The notes under the pieces are model-generated. The model made no database searches and was not told the DNA's origin. It saw nothing but the letters and a program-made list of their open reading frames with translations. Positions 1 to 11,340 of a stretch of DNA of 64,000 nucleotides are shown one piece after another (position 1 is the first letter of the stretch; each line of letters opens with the position of its first letter). The position numbers and the translations under genes are program-made. This stretch comes from Colocasia esculenta (lineage: Eukaryota > Streptophyta > Magnoliopsida > Alismatales > Araceae): contig CM024760.1 of NCBI GenBank assembly GCA_014218235.1, forward strand, positions 70,744,961-70,808,960, in the 5' to 3' direction.

Positions 1-542
1 GGAGAGAAGACTCCTAGGGGCTTGGGGGGCCTCGGGAGGCAGCCTCCTTCTGCCCAATCTGGGGGCTAGAACTGTCTCTCCGTCCTTTGGTCCTCTTGGT
101 GGAGAAGTCACTGTCTTTGGCAATGGCAGTGGATCTGGGAGGGCCTTCCCTGGATGCTTTGGAGGTGCAGGGCCAATCTGCCGTTGTTTTGATTTAGCAA
201 CCCGACATAGACAATAGGGCGATCATAGTCAGCAATAGCCAGTGATCTAGAGGGGAGGCTTTGGTTTTATAGGGTGACGGTGATGGTACTTGGAAGTCTT
301 CCGTACGGTCAGAGGCGATGAGAGCTCTGCTTAAGGAAGTGGAGGCTATGTGCACAGAGTAGGCTAGAGAAGTGGCAAGAATGGTGGGCATCTCCTCTGT
401 GGCAGCAGAGATGGATCTGAAAGGGGCTTTTGCAAAAATCTATAGGAGGTGGAGTGCAAGTATTCGGGCGGGTGCAAGAGTTTTGCAAAGGGAGGAGGAA
501 GGAGTGACAGTTGAGTTAGATGAGAGGGGGAACACTATTTTC

Positions 543-2330
543 TAATGAGATTTCTCTCTTGGAATGTTCGGGGTCTAGGGGGGGTGGAGAAGAGAAGGGT
601 AGTAAAGGAGTTAGTATACAGGTGTAAGGTTGATGTCTTGTGTGTGCAAAGAGACCAAGTGAGATGGGGAGGTGAGTGCTATCACGAGGGAGATTGGGGG
701 AACTAGGTTGACTCAAGATGTTGACTCTACAATTGTGGGGTATTTGGGGAGCATTTTGATTATGTGGAATCCACATGAGGTGGAGGAACTATTGTGTGAT
801 AGGATGGTTAGCAGGTGGGCTGTCTCAGTGCACTTCAAGAGAGTGAAAGATGGTTTCTCTTAGGACTTTACAGGGGTGTATGGCCCTTAATCCAAGGAGG
901 ATTAATGTCAGCTTTGGGAGGATTTATTGCAGTTGCATCAATCCTTTGGGAGGCCTTGGTGACTTTAATGCAATGGCACATCCGTGGGAGAGGAAAGACA
1001 CTTCTTCTGCTGATGGGTGCATGGAGCACTTTACAAGTTTTATCTAGGAAGTGGCGCCTGTGGATATCGGCATGTCTGGAGGTTTTTATACTTGGTCTAA
1101 CGTTAGAGCAGAGGCTTCTTACTCAAAGTTGGGTAGATTTATAGTTTCTGTTGATTGGGAGGACCATTTTCCAAATGCTCAGGTATCGTCCATAGCTAGA
1201 GTGGTTTCAAATCATAGGTCTATTTTACTGAAGACTTCTAGAGTGCAGAGAAGGAGGTCTAATTTCAAGATGGAGTTGTTTTGGATGCGAGAGGCTGACT
1301 TTATGGATGTGGTGGATGAGGCTTGGCTTGCTATGGAGAGGGGTCTCTTAGCTATGGGAATCTTGGTGAGGAGATTGAGACATATTGCTCAGGTTTTGAG
1401 GTGGTAAGGGGCGGTTAAGTCTCTCCTGGCAAGAGGAGCGAAGCTCAGAATGTTGCAACAAATTGATGGCTTAGACAATTTGGAGGAGGTAGGACTTCTG
1501 GATGAGGAAGGTAGGGTTGTGCGGGATTCTCTTAAGAAACAATATGAGGAAATCCTCTGCAAGGAGGAAACCTATTGAAAACAAAGGTCCAGAGATAGGT
1601 GGGTCAAAGAGGGCGAGAGGAACACGACATACTTTCAGAGGGTTGCTTTTGGTAGAAGAAGAGTGAACTTCATTTCGTACATTAGAGTGGGAGACTCTAT
1701 TTTGGCTGAGGAGGAGGACATTACTGATCAAGCGAGGAGTTTCTACTCTAGGCTCTTCACAGATGAGGACTGCTTCAGGTCGAGTTTAGAGGAGGGGCTC
1801 CTACGACGACTGCCCGTAGGGGCTAGTGTGTTTTGAACCATATTTGCTCGGAGGAGGACGCTCGATTAGCTGTTTTATCGCTGGTTGGGGATAAGGCATA
1901 AGGACTTGATGGCTTTCGAGTAACATTTCTTTTTTTTAGAAATGTTGGCATATTATCAAAAGGGGATTTGGTGGCAGCTATTAAGGAGTTCCAAGAGGGA
2001 AGGGCACACTTGGGAGGAATTAACAAAACTCATATTGTGCTTATCCCAAAGAAATGGGATGCCATTGAGTTTTTTGATTTTTGGCCTATTAGTTTATTGA
2101 ATGGAACCTACAAGATTATTTCTAAGGTGTTGACATCTAGGTTGGTTTCGGTTATGGATCAGCTGACGGATCATGTCTAGGGAGCTTTTATCAGAGGTAG
2201 ACACATCTCGGATAACTTTTTGGTGGCCCATGAATGTTTTTTTTGCTTTAAAGTAGCGCGGGGGGGGGGGGGGGGGGGAGAATGATTAGTCTTAAAGTGG
2301 ATTTGAAAGGAATTTGATAGGCAAATTGGC
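543..2330 (+). pseudogene. LINE ORF2, 5' part: endonuclease and start of reverse transcriptase
   Basis: The frame opens at ATG 547 with the endonuclease start motif SWNVRGLG. A GDFNAM motif near 960, corresponding to the conserved GDFN of APE-type endonucleases, comes later, followed by GGFYTWSN near 1080, also typical of plant LINE endonucleases. A linker with WVKEGERNTTYF near 1600-1640 leads to reverse transcriptase blocks THIVLIPKK, FWPISLLNGTYKIISKVL (about 2020-2135) and FIRGRHISDNFL (about 2188). Endonuclease nicks target DNA and reverse transcriptase primes on the nick. The reading frame is broken repeatedly, for example stops near 710, 1045, 1405 and 1575, so this is a fossil. The frame is interrupted at about 2335-2350 by unrelated sequence. 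Confidence 0.85.
2262..2278 (+). repeat. Poly-G run
   Basis: An uninterrupted run of about 17 G lies inside the LINE reverse transcriptase remnant. A second run of similar length is at about 2389-2406. Runs this long are rare in plant DNA and may partly be sequencing or assembly artefacts. Confidence 0.7.
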
Positions 2331-2345
2331 AATGTATGCTGCATG

Positions 2346-3120
2346 GCTGGAGACAATGGTGCCATTATCGGATCTCGGCTTCGTCACGGGGGGGGGGGGG
2401 GGGGGGTTCAAAGAAGAGATCTCGGGAGATCAGGATAACATAGGTTTTACATAGATAATTCTAAGAACACATAGATATTGTATACATCTAAGTCTCAACC
2501 ATGGATGACGTAGGTTCACATATATCATACAACAAGAGTGGGGTAATTGAGATTCGGAATGTGCGTTTTCATGTTTTCTCCATAGGGTTTTACTTTAAGC
2601 ATACAAAAAATTAATTTCATGACATGGGAACCCATGGTAAAATATCTTATTTATCTGAGTATCACAATGGACTAAATATGTCAGTAGGAGAGTGAGTCTC
2701 TTGGAGAATCACATACATTTGACTTATTTCACCGGACTTTGAATTTTAGTATTTTATGTGGTTTTTTGAATTATGAAATTTTTAGTTAGGTCAAGTTATG
2801 AGAGATTAGAAAGTCGTCATTTTGATGGATCACCAAAATCTCGATTTCTTCTTAAATGAGAGAGACTTTTTTGGTTAAGAGATATGATTTTTTTGAAATT
2901 TTATTAGATTCAAATAGGGGGTACTTTCTCATTTACATGTATTATCTTAAGTAAATGAAACTACAAATTATAACATTTAAAATGATGTTCAGGTAAATAA
3001 AGAGATCTTGTTAACCCTGCCTTAAGAGGATCCTGCCAACCCTGACTACTCATCTGAACCTCCTCGTTTCTTAGGAAGGTGCCGAGAACGAGAATTTCGC
3101 GAGATCTCGCGAGATTGCTT
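2346..3120. other. Unidentified non-coding segment splitting the LINE
   Basis: LINE reverse transcriptase similarity stops just before this block and resumes at 3121 with WLERMGFEDRWIKAWVSL, so about 770 bases are inserted, or replace LINE sequence. The block is AT-rich, has no ORF of note, and holds a poly-G run near its left end. Short related motifs flank it: GAGATCTCGGGAGATC near 2419 and GAGATCTCGCGAGATT near 3102. I found no clear LTR ends, poly(A) tail or terminal inverted repeat. It could be a small DNA transposon or a solo LTR with decayed ends. Confidence 0.5.
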
Positions 3121-5025
3121 TCCATGGCTAGAGAGGATGGGTTTTGAGGATAGGTGGATCAAGGCTTGGGTCTCCTTGGCTGTTTTTGCTGTTCTCATTA
3201 ATGGTAAACCATCAGTTTGGTTTCATGGTGGCTAAGGCCTCTGGCAGGCTAACCCCTCTCTCTCCTCTGTTCATTATTCTGGTGGCCAGTTTTTTGAGTA
3301 GGACGTGGGTGAGGGCAGAGGCAACGGGTCTTCTTGGTGCCCAAGGAGTTAGATGTGGTATGTCTATTTTGCATTTTACAGTATGTTGATGATATCATTT
3401 TATCTTGGCTAAGGGTGAGCATCTGCCTGTCATGGTGAGATATTTATTGGAGCTTCTGGAGGAGCTCATAGGGTTGAAAGTCAATTTTAACAAGAGTCTC
3501 TTACTTGGGGTGAACATCAAGAACAATACTATGTGGAAGGCGGCTACTGTTTTGGGATGTGAGAAGGGCAGCTTCCCTATCTTCTACTTGGGTTTTCCAC
3601 TCTCTTCTTGTGCTTTTAGATTGACAGCCCATTGTTTACAGGTTTGAGACTAGATTTGCGGGTTGGAAGATCAGGACATTGTCTTATGCGGGGTCGACTG
3701 GTGCTTTATAACTCAGTTTTGGATAGTCTTCTGACTCATTTCCTCTCTATGTTCAGAGTCTCGAAGCAAGTGGCCAAGAGATTGAAAGTTATTCGTTGTA
3801 GATTTTTCTTGCATGGTAGTGGTGATAGGCGTAAGAGCTGGTATGATGTAGGTCCGATAAGAGTCACCAAGAGTAGGGAGCAGGGAGGTGTGGGGTTAAA
3901 GAATATCATGGATTTCAACATGGCTTTGCTTGCAAAGTGGTTGTGGAGATTAGGTGTTGATGAGGACGATCTGTGGGCTACAATTGTTAAACAGAGGTAC
4001 TTTGGGAGGTCCAGAGTCTCCAGAGTCTAAGTCCTTTCTCCTAGTCCGTGGGCCAACACTTCCCCTTTGTGGCAATACAATTTTTTTGTAGGTATATTCA
4101 TTCTCATAGGCGTCAGGATCTCTTTAGGGAAAGGGGATTTGGTTTTTTATTGGAGAGACAGGTGGTGTGGTGATCTTCCCTTTTGTGAGGTCTTTCCTGA
4201 TCTTTTCCTGGTGGCAATGGCTCTTTTTTTCCAGTTTCCTAGGTTGTTGACTCTTCCCCAGGTTGTTGACTCTTCGTTACCTGAGAGGATGTGGCGCCCA
4301 CTTTTAGGAGGGATCTAAGACAACCAGAGATTGTTTATTTTGAGGACCTGCTCTCTCATTTGTTCTCCATTTGCCTTTCTAAGAGTGTGGGCGGGTGGGT
4401 GTGGCATTGGGAGGAAGGAGGCTGCTTTTCGGTTAGATCTGTCTATAGTTTCATTTTGGATGGTGGGCTTCGACATAGCTTATAGCTTTAGGTTTGGAGA
4501 CTGAGGAGCCCGCTAAAGGTGAAGGTTCTCATCTGAAGAATCTTGCTTGGTAGGCTCCTTACGAGAGATAGATTGCTTCCTTTCCTTTCTGATATTTAGA
4601 CCTTGTTTGTCCTTTGTGGGAAGGAAGAGTAGTCTATTGATCACATCTTTGAGGGTGCTCCTATGCTCGTATGGTGTGGGCAGAGGTTGCTGCAAGAACT
4701 CATGGCACGATTCCTCTGTATGGTGATGTCTGCATGCTGATTGCAAAGTGGAAAAGACAATGGTCGACCAAAGGAGATAATACAATCTGGTGCTCATTCT
4801 CCATGCTACATTATGGATGATTTGGGGGAGAGAAACAATTGCATCTTCTTTAGAGCTGCTGAGCCCCTTTTTGCTGTCATTTGTAATAAAGTGAAGGAAT
4901 GGGCATCTATCATTTGCAATGTGAATCCGTCCATTTCTTCTCTTTTTGGTTTGTTGGGGGGGATAGATTTTGGCTATCCATTTGGTGTTGGATGGTGGTG
5001 TATAGGTTGGCTGGACAGTTTTTAG
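3121..5025 (+). pseudogene. LINE ORF2, 3' part: reverse transcriptase palm and zinc-binding domain
   Basis: Resumes the LINE polyprotein. PLSPLFIILVA (about 3255-3290) matches the conserved GDPLSPLLFIL block. The catalytic [FY]xDD position is read near 3380 as QYVDDIIL across a frame break. GLKVNFNKS (about 3470) and FYLGFPLS (about 3580) follow, as is usual in plant LINEs. Downstream, about 3640-4020 matches the connector region, and 4500-4740 matches the zf-RVT domain (KVLIWRILLGRLL-like, then a LCGKEE block with SIDHIFEGAP, where Cys and His ligands are expected). Many stops and shifts show it is dead. Length and order fit one L1 ORF2 once the insertion at 2346-3120 is removed. Confidence 0.82.
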
Positions 5026-5137
5026 GCCTTTTTGTGAGCCTATACTTGTACATTCTTTTTCATTTCCATTTATATATTAGTGGTACTATCCACCTTTTTT
5101 TTTTTTTTTACATTTTCCGGCCCATGAAACATTCATA

Positions 5138-5744
5138 AGAATCAATAGTAGATCCACAACCAACTTACTTTTTACCCAATTACTTTGCTGTTTCCAAGAT
5201 GGATCTGGGGAACACCTAATCTGGGTCAGGGTCTACCAAGATCTGTCTTACTTCCAGCTCTAGCATTTTATTAAGGTCATTCCTTTGAAATGCCTTCGTT
5301 ACATCTTCCAGCCTACGGAATCTTTATTTGAAAGCTCCCATAAACTCCAGTGTATCCAAATACATTTGTACTCGGCATTTCACACATTTAGGATAGGAAT
5401 TTTGTACAACCTTCTGCATCAATCAACTCCACTCTGACCAGGTACAGTTCTCTTTCTGTTCAGATGAGAATCCTCTTGATGGTAGCTCAACATCTTTGTT
5501 TATTTGTAATCCGCATTTCAACCATATTTATTTGAATCTCTTTTCAGAAAAGATATGTGATGCTAATGAGATGTATGTAACTGTTATTTTGTTTTGGGTT
5601 CGGCACAACCTTGGTTACTTGTGCTATTATCTTCTTTGTCCTTAAATCTTATTTATGTAACTCTAGGTGCATTGTGATATATAACCCAATTTGCTCTTGA
5701 GAAATTTGGCTACATAATATCTCTACCATTTTTTGTTTATGCAG
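5138..5744 (+). other. Intronic or upstream sequence of the EPL1-like gene, no exon recognised
   Basis: AT-rich sequence between the end of the LINE and the first recognised EPL1-like exon. It ends in a good acceptor, a T-rich tract followed by TTTATGCAG. No earlier EPL1 exon is recognisable here, so the 5' half of the gene is either left of the LINE or missing. Confidence 0.6.
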
Positions 5745-6180
5745 CCACCACCTCCAGTTAATGATACAAATCCTTACAATGTCTTTAGACCAAGGGAGAA
5801 AGCTCACCGGCTTCATACAAGGAGGGTAGGCGATATACTTGTTTCATTTAAAAGATTCTTTAGATGCTGTGATAAAAAACTCAGTAGCAAGGCAACTATC
5901 TAAGATGGCCAGATGCTTGTGCATTTCTGTGACTTATCTTGCTACTCTGAACAGACAATGACCCAAATGTTTATTTTTTGATATCTAATCTCAGTTTTTT
6001 ATCCAAACCAGTCTGAACAGACAATGACCCAAATTTTTTTTTTTTGCGGAACAGTTATTTGTCAAGATATTTTCCCAAAAGGCATTTTTAGCTGAGGATC
6101 CATTGATTGGTTGTAAAATATTCATAGGGAAAAAGTTTTCAAGGAATAGTATTTACAGAAAAATAAAAAGCATAATTTCC

Positions 6181-7682
6181 CATTTGGTACCTACGTAAAT
6201 AATTTCCTAGAAAAACTTTTTGATGTTTGTTTTCCAGTAAAATATTTTTTCAGAAATATTTTTCACATGTTTTTTTGTGCGTAAAAGATTTTAAGCATGT
6301 GTTGATCTGCTAGTCTTCATCTTAGATCACAAATACTGAAAACAGAAAATCAGTGCAGAACAGAAAATTTTCAAGCCTAAGGAACACAAACTCTTTTGCC
6401 CAGAAACCTCTCTTCAAACATCTGAAAACCGCAATCACCAAAGAAGAAATGGATAGGAGGGGACCAAAATTTGCTCTGTTCCCTATTGCTCATGTAGTCG
6501 TGTCTGTACTTGTGTCTGGACACTCAAAGCTTTAGAAACCCATGTTGCAGGAAGTTCCAAAGGCTGCTTCCCCTCCAATCTCAAAAGAACCAGAAACCTC
6601 TCTTAGCTGTTCAAAACAGATCATGAAAGAAGCATACAAACACTACCAGTACTCTTTCTCTATTCTCTGAAAAATTGAAAATGGTGATCACCATGGCTAG
6701 ATTTGAATACAGAAAGGAAGGAAGAAAAGAGCGCTGCAATTCACATCAAGGAAAACAAAGCAGTACTCAATAGTAATCACAGTTGTGAGAACACCAATTA
6801 TACATACATGCTGCTGCTTCTTTCTTCTTCTTTTTCTTCTAGAAACCCCAAAAAGAGACTGGTACAGCCTGCGAAACCTTCGAGGAGGAAGGGAAAGGTG
6901 GCATCTTGGTGGGTGTGTTTTTTTTTTGGGGGGCGGGGGTCTGTGCTGCTTCTAAGACTTGAGCTGGGTGTACCAGATGCCCTGGATCTTCACATCCTTG
7001 GGGGCCCTTGCTTCCAGGTTGGTGTCTGACGGCTGCACGCTCTGGAACACACCGACCTCCCCAGTCTCTGGCTTGCTCTTGGTCACCCTCAGGGTGATTC
7101 TTCCCATTGACGACCGCGCGTCCTTGATGTTCTTGGCCAGCTCCTCCTCGTCACCCCTGCCCCTCGCTGGCAGGGCTGCGACATTGCTGTACCTGGTGGA
7201 GCCACCCCGGCACTTGGGGTCCAGGAAGGAGGAGCCCTGGTAGGAGGGCACAAGGAACTGGCCGCTGAAGCTCTTGGGCTTGCCGGAGGCCACTAGCTGC
7301 TTGCTAAAGAGGAAGGGGACGTGTTCACCCCTGGGGATCTGGACGGTGACAGTGGCGTAGTTGATGCCGTCCTCCTCAAACTTGACGGTGCCGTTGGCGG
7401 AGACCTCGAAGGGGCCCTCGACGTTGAGGGTGTAGGTGAGGCAGGTCATGAGCTTGATCTTATGGAACTTCGGGGAAGTGTTCTTGGCGACACCAACCAG
7501 GGGTTATTGTGGAAAAGGAAATGGCAAAAAATGGCGTACGGGGTCACCTCGGGTGCCAAAATTCGGGAATTTTAAGAATAATAGTTTCATGGATTAACTT
7601 TTTAAGGGTACCAAAATAACTTATTTCATAAAGTTTTCCTGGAAAATGTTTTCTCGTGTGTGGTTTTATAGGTAACCAAATG
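6181..7682. mobile_element. Inverted-repeat-bounded element in the EPL1 intron (possible gene-capturing DNA transposon)
   Basis: The left end reads CATTTGGTACCTACG (6181-) and the right end, on the opposite strand, reads CATTTGGTTACCTAT (7682 back to about 7668). Further in, TTTCCTAGAAAAACTTT on the left is matched by TTTTCCAGGAAAACTTT on the right strand. The inverted ends therefore extend about 45-60 bases imperfectly. The interior holds the truncated psbO copy. I see no transposase. The end sequence resembles non-autonomous hAT-type elements, but a clear 8-bp target duplication was not found. Chance similarity or two separate MITE halves are alternatives. Confidence 0.5.
6952..7495 (-). 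pseudogene. psbO: Truncated psbO copy (33 kDa oxygen-evolving protein)
   Basis: PsbO stabilises the manganese cluster of photosystem II on the lumen side of the thylakoid; the gene is nuclear. The minus strand from about 7495 reads the C-terminal 60% or so of PsbO. It has KLMTCLTYTL, EGPFEVSANGTVKFEE, KQLVASGKPKSFSG, FLVPSYQGSSFLDPK, GRGDEEELAKN, TKSKPETGEV and PKDVKIQGIWYTQL, then a stop at 6952-6954. The transit peptide and N-terminal third are absent. Several single residues are missing without loss of frame (for example in EGPFEV and DGINYATV), and several substitutions affect conserved positions. No intron interrupts it. A run of nine A follows about 35 bases after the stop, on the minus strand, consistent with a retrocopy. 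GC content is much higher than in the surrounding intron. Confidence 0.88.
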
Positions 7683-8469
7683 GACCCTAAGTGAACCTTT
7701 CTTCTTGATTCTTGTGACATGTTTGCACCTGCAATATTTTGTTAAGAAAATTTCCTTAGAAAGTAAACTCATGAGCACTTTATTCATGGTGAATATTCAA
7801 TTTTTTATCTCATCATTTATGTGAAATTGTGTTGCTGGACTTAGTTATCTGTTGATTTTAAATTTGTTAAAGCTTGACTTTCATTTGACTCAATTGTATT
7901 TTTGTGCTGCTCTGCTGAATTTTCCCTTCTATATTAATTTGGATTTCCATTTTGATTTCTATCCGGTTCAGGTCAGACGTAACTTGGAGCAGGCCAGAAC
8001 AGTGTTGGAATCCTTGATCAAGGTTTGTACCTTTTGATTTTTTTTTCCGCTTTACATTGTTGGTTCTCTACCCATAGAATTCTTACTTAAGACCAAATTA
8101 TCTGCAGGGAGAAGAGAAAAAAGGGGGGGTAGTGGAAAATGAGGTCAGCTTCAACGCATCCAGATGAAGTATAAGGTAATTAAATATCTTATCTGTTTCT
8201 TTATCTTATCTAATAAGATGATAAATCTCAAAATAAGATGAGACAAGTCATGCTTTTATGTCAGTTGTTGTCTACTTTTTCCATTTGTTGTAATTCAGTG
8301 CCATGGGATTTCTGGATTTGCCTTCAGCAACGATAATTCAAAGAAACAAGCTTACTTGGTCTTGAGTCAGGAGGAATACATAACCTCAAATGAAATACTA
8401 AAACCTGAAGATATGCCACATTGCTTTCAGCATAGAATTACATATGGTTAATTAGTATGCCTTGGTTTT

Positions 8470-8674
8470 ATGGCTACATCTTTATAGATATGGTGTTCTA
8501 TCTAATGATTTGTTGGACACTTGTATTTGCATTAGAATGCCTACATCTTATAGATATGGTGTTCTATCTAATGATTTGTTGGACACTTGTATTTACATTA
8601 GAATGCCTACATCTTATAGATCTGGTGTTCTATCTAATGATTTGTTGGACACTTGTATTTGCATTAGAATGCTG
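8470..8674 (+). repeat. 66-bp tandem repeat, about three copies
   Basis: The unit contains TGGTGTTCTATCTAATGATT and starts again at 8491, 8557 and 8623, an exact 66-base period with very few mismatches. It lies in the EPL1 intron between exons 8108-8175 and 9853-10098. Because 66 is a multiple of three, long ORFs appear in two frames, but they are not coding. Confidence 0.92.
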
Positions 8675-10611
8675 TGCCTAGGTAGTCTGATGCTTGGATA
8701 CACCTATCTGATAATCTGCCTCTTTTAAAAAGACAACTAAGGGAGTCATGTTTTCATGTATTCTATATACGAATTTAGTTCATTTCCAAATTCTGTAACA
8801 GACAAAAATAATCATCCTTCCCTAGTTTTGTATCACTCTTGAAGATCTTCTGTTCCCCTCAACCTTTTCTGGAGTGTGGAAATTCTTTTCCCTTTAGGAG
8901 AGTTTGGTACAGATGGCAAGACACCCCATCTCTATGGTCTCTGAAGAAGAAAAGGTCTATTCCATCATGATTGAGTAGAAGTTGCCTGCACCTGGTAGTG
9001 ACTGGAATCACTCTACCTGTTTACTGAGTGAGGAAGAGATTAAACACACTGGCATTGCTCGTCAGTTTAAAATACAGCAGTAAAATTGCACATGTACATC
9101 GCCTATCAAGTTCACTTTATTCCAATCTGAAAAGGAACTATGGACCTCTTGATAGAGCATATTGGTTACCACTGTCGGCTTAACTACAAGACTATTGGTC
9201 TGTTAACTTAAACCAGATGTCTACTGGACTGGAGCAATTGTTTTCAGAGGAAGTTTATCATGTGAGAGCAACAATATCCTAGATAATTCTTTTGAAGAGC
9301 CCTCGATCCAGAACATATTTGGTTCTTTGGCTGCATTGCTTGCTATTCTTTGCTAATGTGGTCACTGTAGGGATTTTTCCCCTTAATATTTTTATCCTTC
9401 ATGATTTCATCGTACTTTATCCTCAATTGATTTTGGTATTTATCCTTGTGCACATGAAAGTGGCTAAACCTCCATACCAAATGACAACCACCCTCACACC
9501 TATCCCCAGAGAAAAAAGAAAGAGAAAAGAAGTCAATCTTTTCAAGAAAGACCAAAACCCAATCAAAGTTCCCTTAGAAACCTTTCCCTACTGTCCAAGC
9601 ATCATGAACGTGAGATGGAAAGAAAGAATTCATCATGGAAATGATCTTTAGATGTGGTGTGATAAAATCTGTTTATGTTCACTCTGTAATTTTATTGTGA
9701 TTGGTTGCTTTGGACTTACTTTAAAAACTGACAGATAAGTCGTGTCTGGGTTTTACGTGCAATGCTTGCAAAATATTCACTAGTCAGCTCTTTTTTGCTA
9801 GAGATTATAGCAAATTAGCGGCATAATGATAAGATAATTGGACTCTTTTCAGCATGAAGCCCAGCTTATTGAAGATGGGCTGGCGCTTCCGGGTTTTCCA
9901 GCCCTCTCTTGCAGGGTTGGATCTAGTGGAGATGAATTTGTGGACTCGGATGATATGGCAGGTGGTCGTGCACATAATCGACCATCAAAAATGCAGAATG
10001 TGCAGTTTTCAGGCTCCAAGTTGATGATAATCCCGACAGGACGTATGAAACGGGACTTAAAACGGCGACCTCTTGGACACCGGTGGCCTGAAAAGAGCGT
10101 ATGGACATTCTCCCCCACACCTTGCTCTCTTTCACTCTCTCTCTCACTCATGCCGATCATCCCCCGGTGTGCATACTCCTATCCATCTCTGTCCATCCAT
10201 GTCCCCTTGTTCTGCCTAGACATAACCGGAATTGTTCCATTAACACTGAGTGACTGAATCAAAGTACACTGCTTTTGAATATTGCAATCTCCATTTAATA
10301 ATGGATTATTCTCACAAGCCTGCTGTTCTAATAGCATATAAGAAGTTATGTTTCAACTCTTCTTCACTTGTATCTTTGTTAAGTGGTTTGAAGATATATA
10401 TGCAATATCTTTGATGCAGAATCCAAAGGAACCAGTTATGCTATTTACAAGACCTCTTGAACCAGACAAGTTGGCTGCAGCAGGCATTGTGCCACCGTCA
10501 GATCCTCCAACTGAAAATGGCTCAATTGTGCCGCCCTTCCAATTTTTTGGGAGAATTGGACGTGGAGGGCGCATAATCTTTGATCGGCGGAAGAACCCTC
10601 GACATGATTAA

Positions 10612-11340
10612 CCAGTGATTTGAACCGTCTCAAATCCCATGGGCTGCAGGGAAGGTGCAAGGAAAGAGAATTTTGATTTTGCCTCAAAGAGGAAGGGCCC
10701 GGATGGTGAAGGGACTCTCCTGGCAGCAGAAAGAGGCTCGGTTGGGCCACAGAGATCAGGGCTATGAGGTGAGCCTTTGCAGCCTAACTTGGAGATTTCT
10801 TGGGTTCGAAGGGCAGACGAGAGCCAACCGAGTCCATGCGAAAGCACGGCAGGATGGGCGTCAGCTAACATAGTAATGTAGCATTCATGGAGATTCGCTT
10901 TTCTGGCGTTGGGGGAAGATTTTTTTTCTTCGCCCATACATCAACCACAGTTTTGCACGCATGGGGCTGCCCTCACCCACCATTGTACAACTATTCACAT
11001 CAGGGACGGAAGCAACTCGGCGTTATTTGTCTGGAGTTGCCCGTATTCTGGCCGGTTAGGCCTGTTGCATATGTTGTTAACTGCCCATTAATTGAAATCC
11101 AAATATGTTCCTCAGATGACTTGTCCTCTTTCTTCCTCCCCTCTTTTTCTACCAATAGCTGTGCGTTTGTGTTGCCGTCAGACTTCATCCCTGAATAGCT
11201 CCAGGCAGGGGGCGACCACGGCGTCTCCTATCATCCACCGGATCCAGTCTGCTAAAGGTAACAGGAAAGCGACGTTAACTGTTTCTTCATGGATGAAGTA
11301 GTCAAGGGTTTTGACACAAAATGATGGTGCAGCCTTAAAA
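10612..11340 (+). other. Probable 3' untranslated and downstream region of the EPL1-like gene
   Basis: Follows the TAA stop at 10609-10611. The first 250 bases are GC-richer than the introns, as expected for transcribed UTR. Several short ORFs occur on both strands but none resembles a known protein. A G-run at about 11349-11358 marks the change to AT-rich sequence. Confidence 0.45.

Larger units (their letters stand above)
1..5137 (+). mobile_element. Degenerate L1-type LINE (non-LTR retrotransposon)
   Basis: An old plant L1-like LINE. Protein similarity appears in the order expected for ORF2: AP-endonuclease-like (from about 543), reverse transcriptase (about 1960-2330 and 3121-3650), and the C-terminal zinc-binding region (about 4500-4740). 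The reading frame shifts many times and carries many stops, so no protein is made. The first 540 bases should hold the end of ORF1, but I recognise no domain there, and the true 5' end may lie left of the window. Similarity fades near 5025. A T-rich stretch at about 5093-5109 precedes non-LINE sequence, and I see no convincing poly(A) tail or target-site duplication, so the 3' boundary is approximate. Confidence 0.85.
5745..10611 (+). pseudogene. EPL1: Enhancer-of-Polycomb-like (EPL1-type) gene, 3' part, probably disabled
   Basis: Plant EPL1 proteins are subunits of the NuA4 histone H4/H2A acetyltransferase complex in the nucleus. Five exons with GT-AG borders are recognised. 5745-5825: 27 residues, PPPPVNDTNPYNVFRPREKA then HRLHTRR, the most conserved EPL signature. 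7972-8022: VRRNLEQARTVLESLIK. 8108-8175: 68 bases, one short of 23 codons; a base is missing at VS/LQRIQMKYK, near 8150. 9853-10098: 82 codons starting HEAQLIEDGLALPGF. 10420-10611: NPKEPVMLFTRPLEPDKL to GRIGRGGRIIFDR, then TAA. The short exon that family members have between HRLHTRR and VRRNL (MQRRENN-like) was not found. The N-terminal half is also not in the window. The frameshift and missing exon suggest a pseudogene or a fragment; a sequencing error could explain the single base. Confidence 0.75.

Noticed and set aside
6703..7029. + strand ORF over the psbO end
   Set aside because: Antisense to a clear psbO frame and mostly UTR-like sequence.
8457..8728. Two overlapping ORFs with repeated ECLHLID or RMPTSYR motifs
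   Set aside because: By-product of the 66-bp tandem repeat in an intron.
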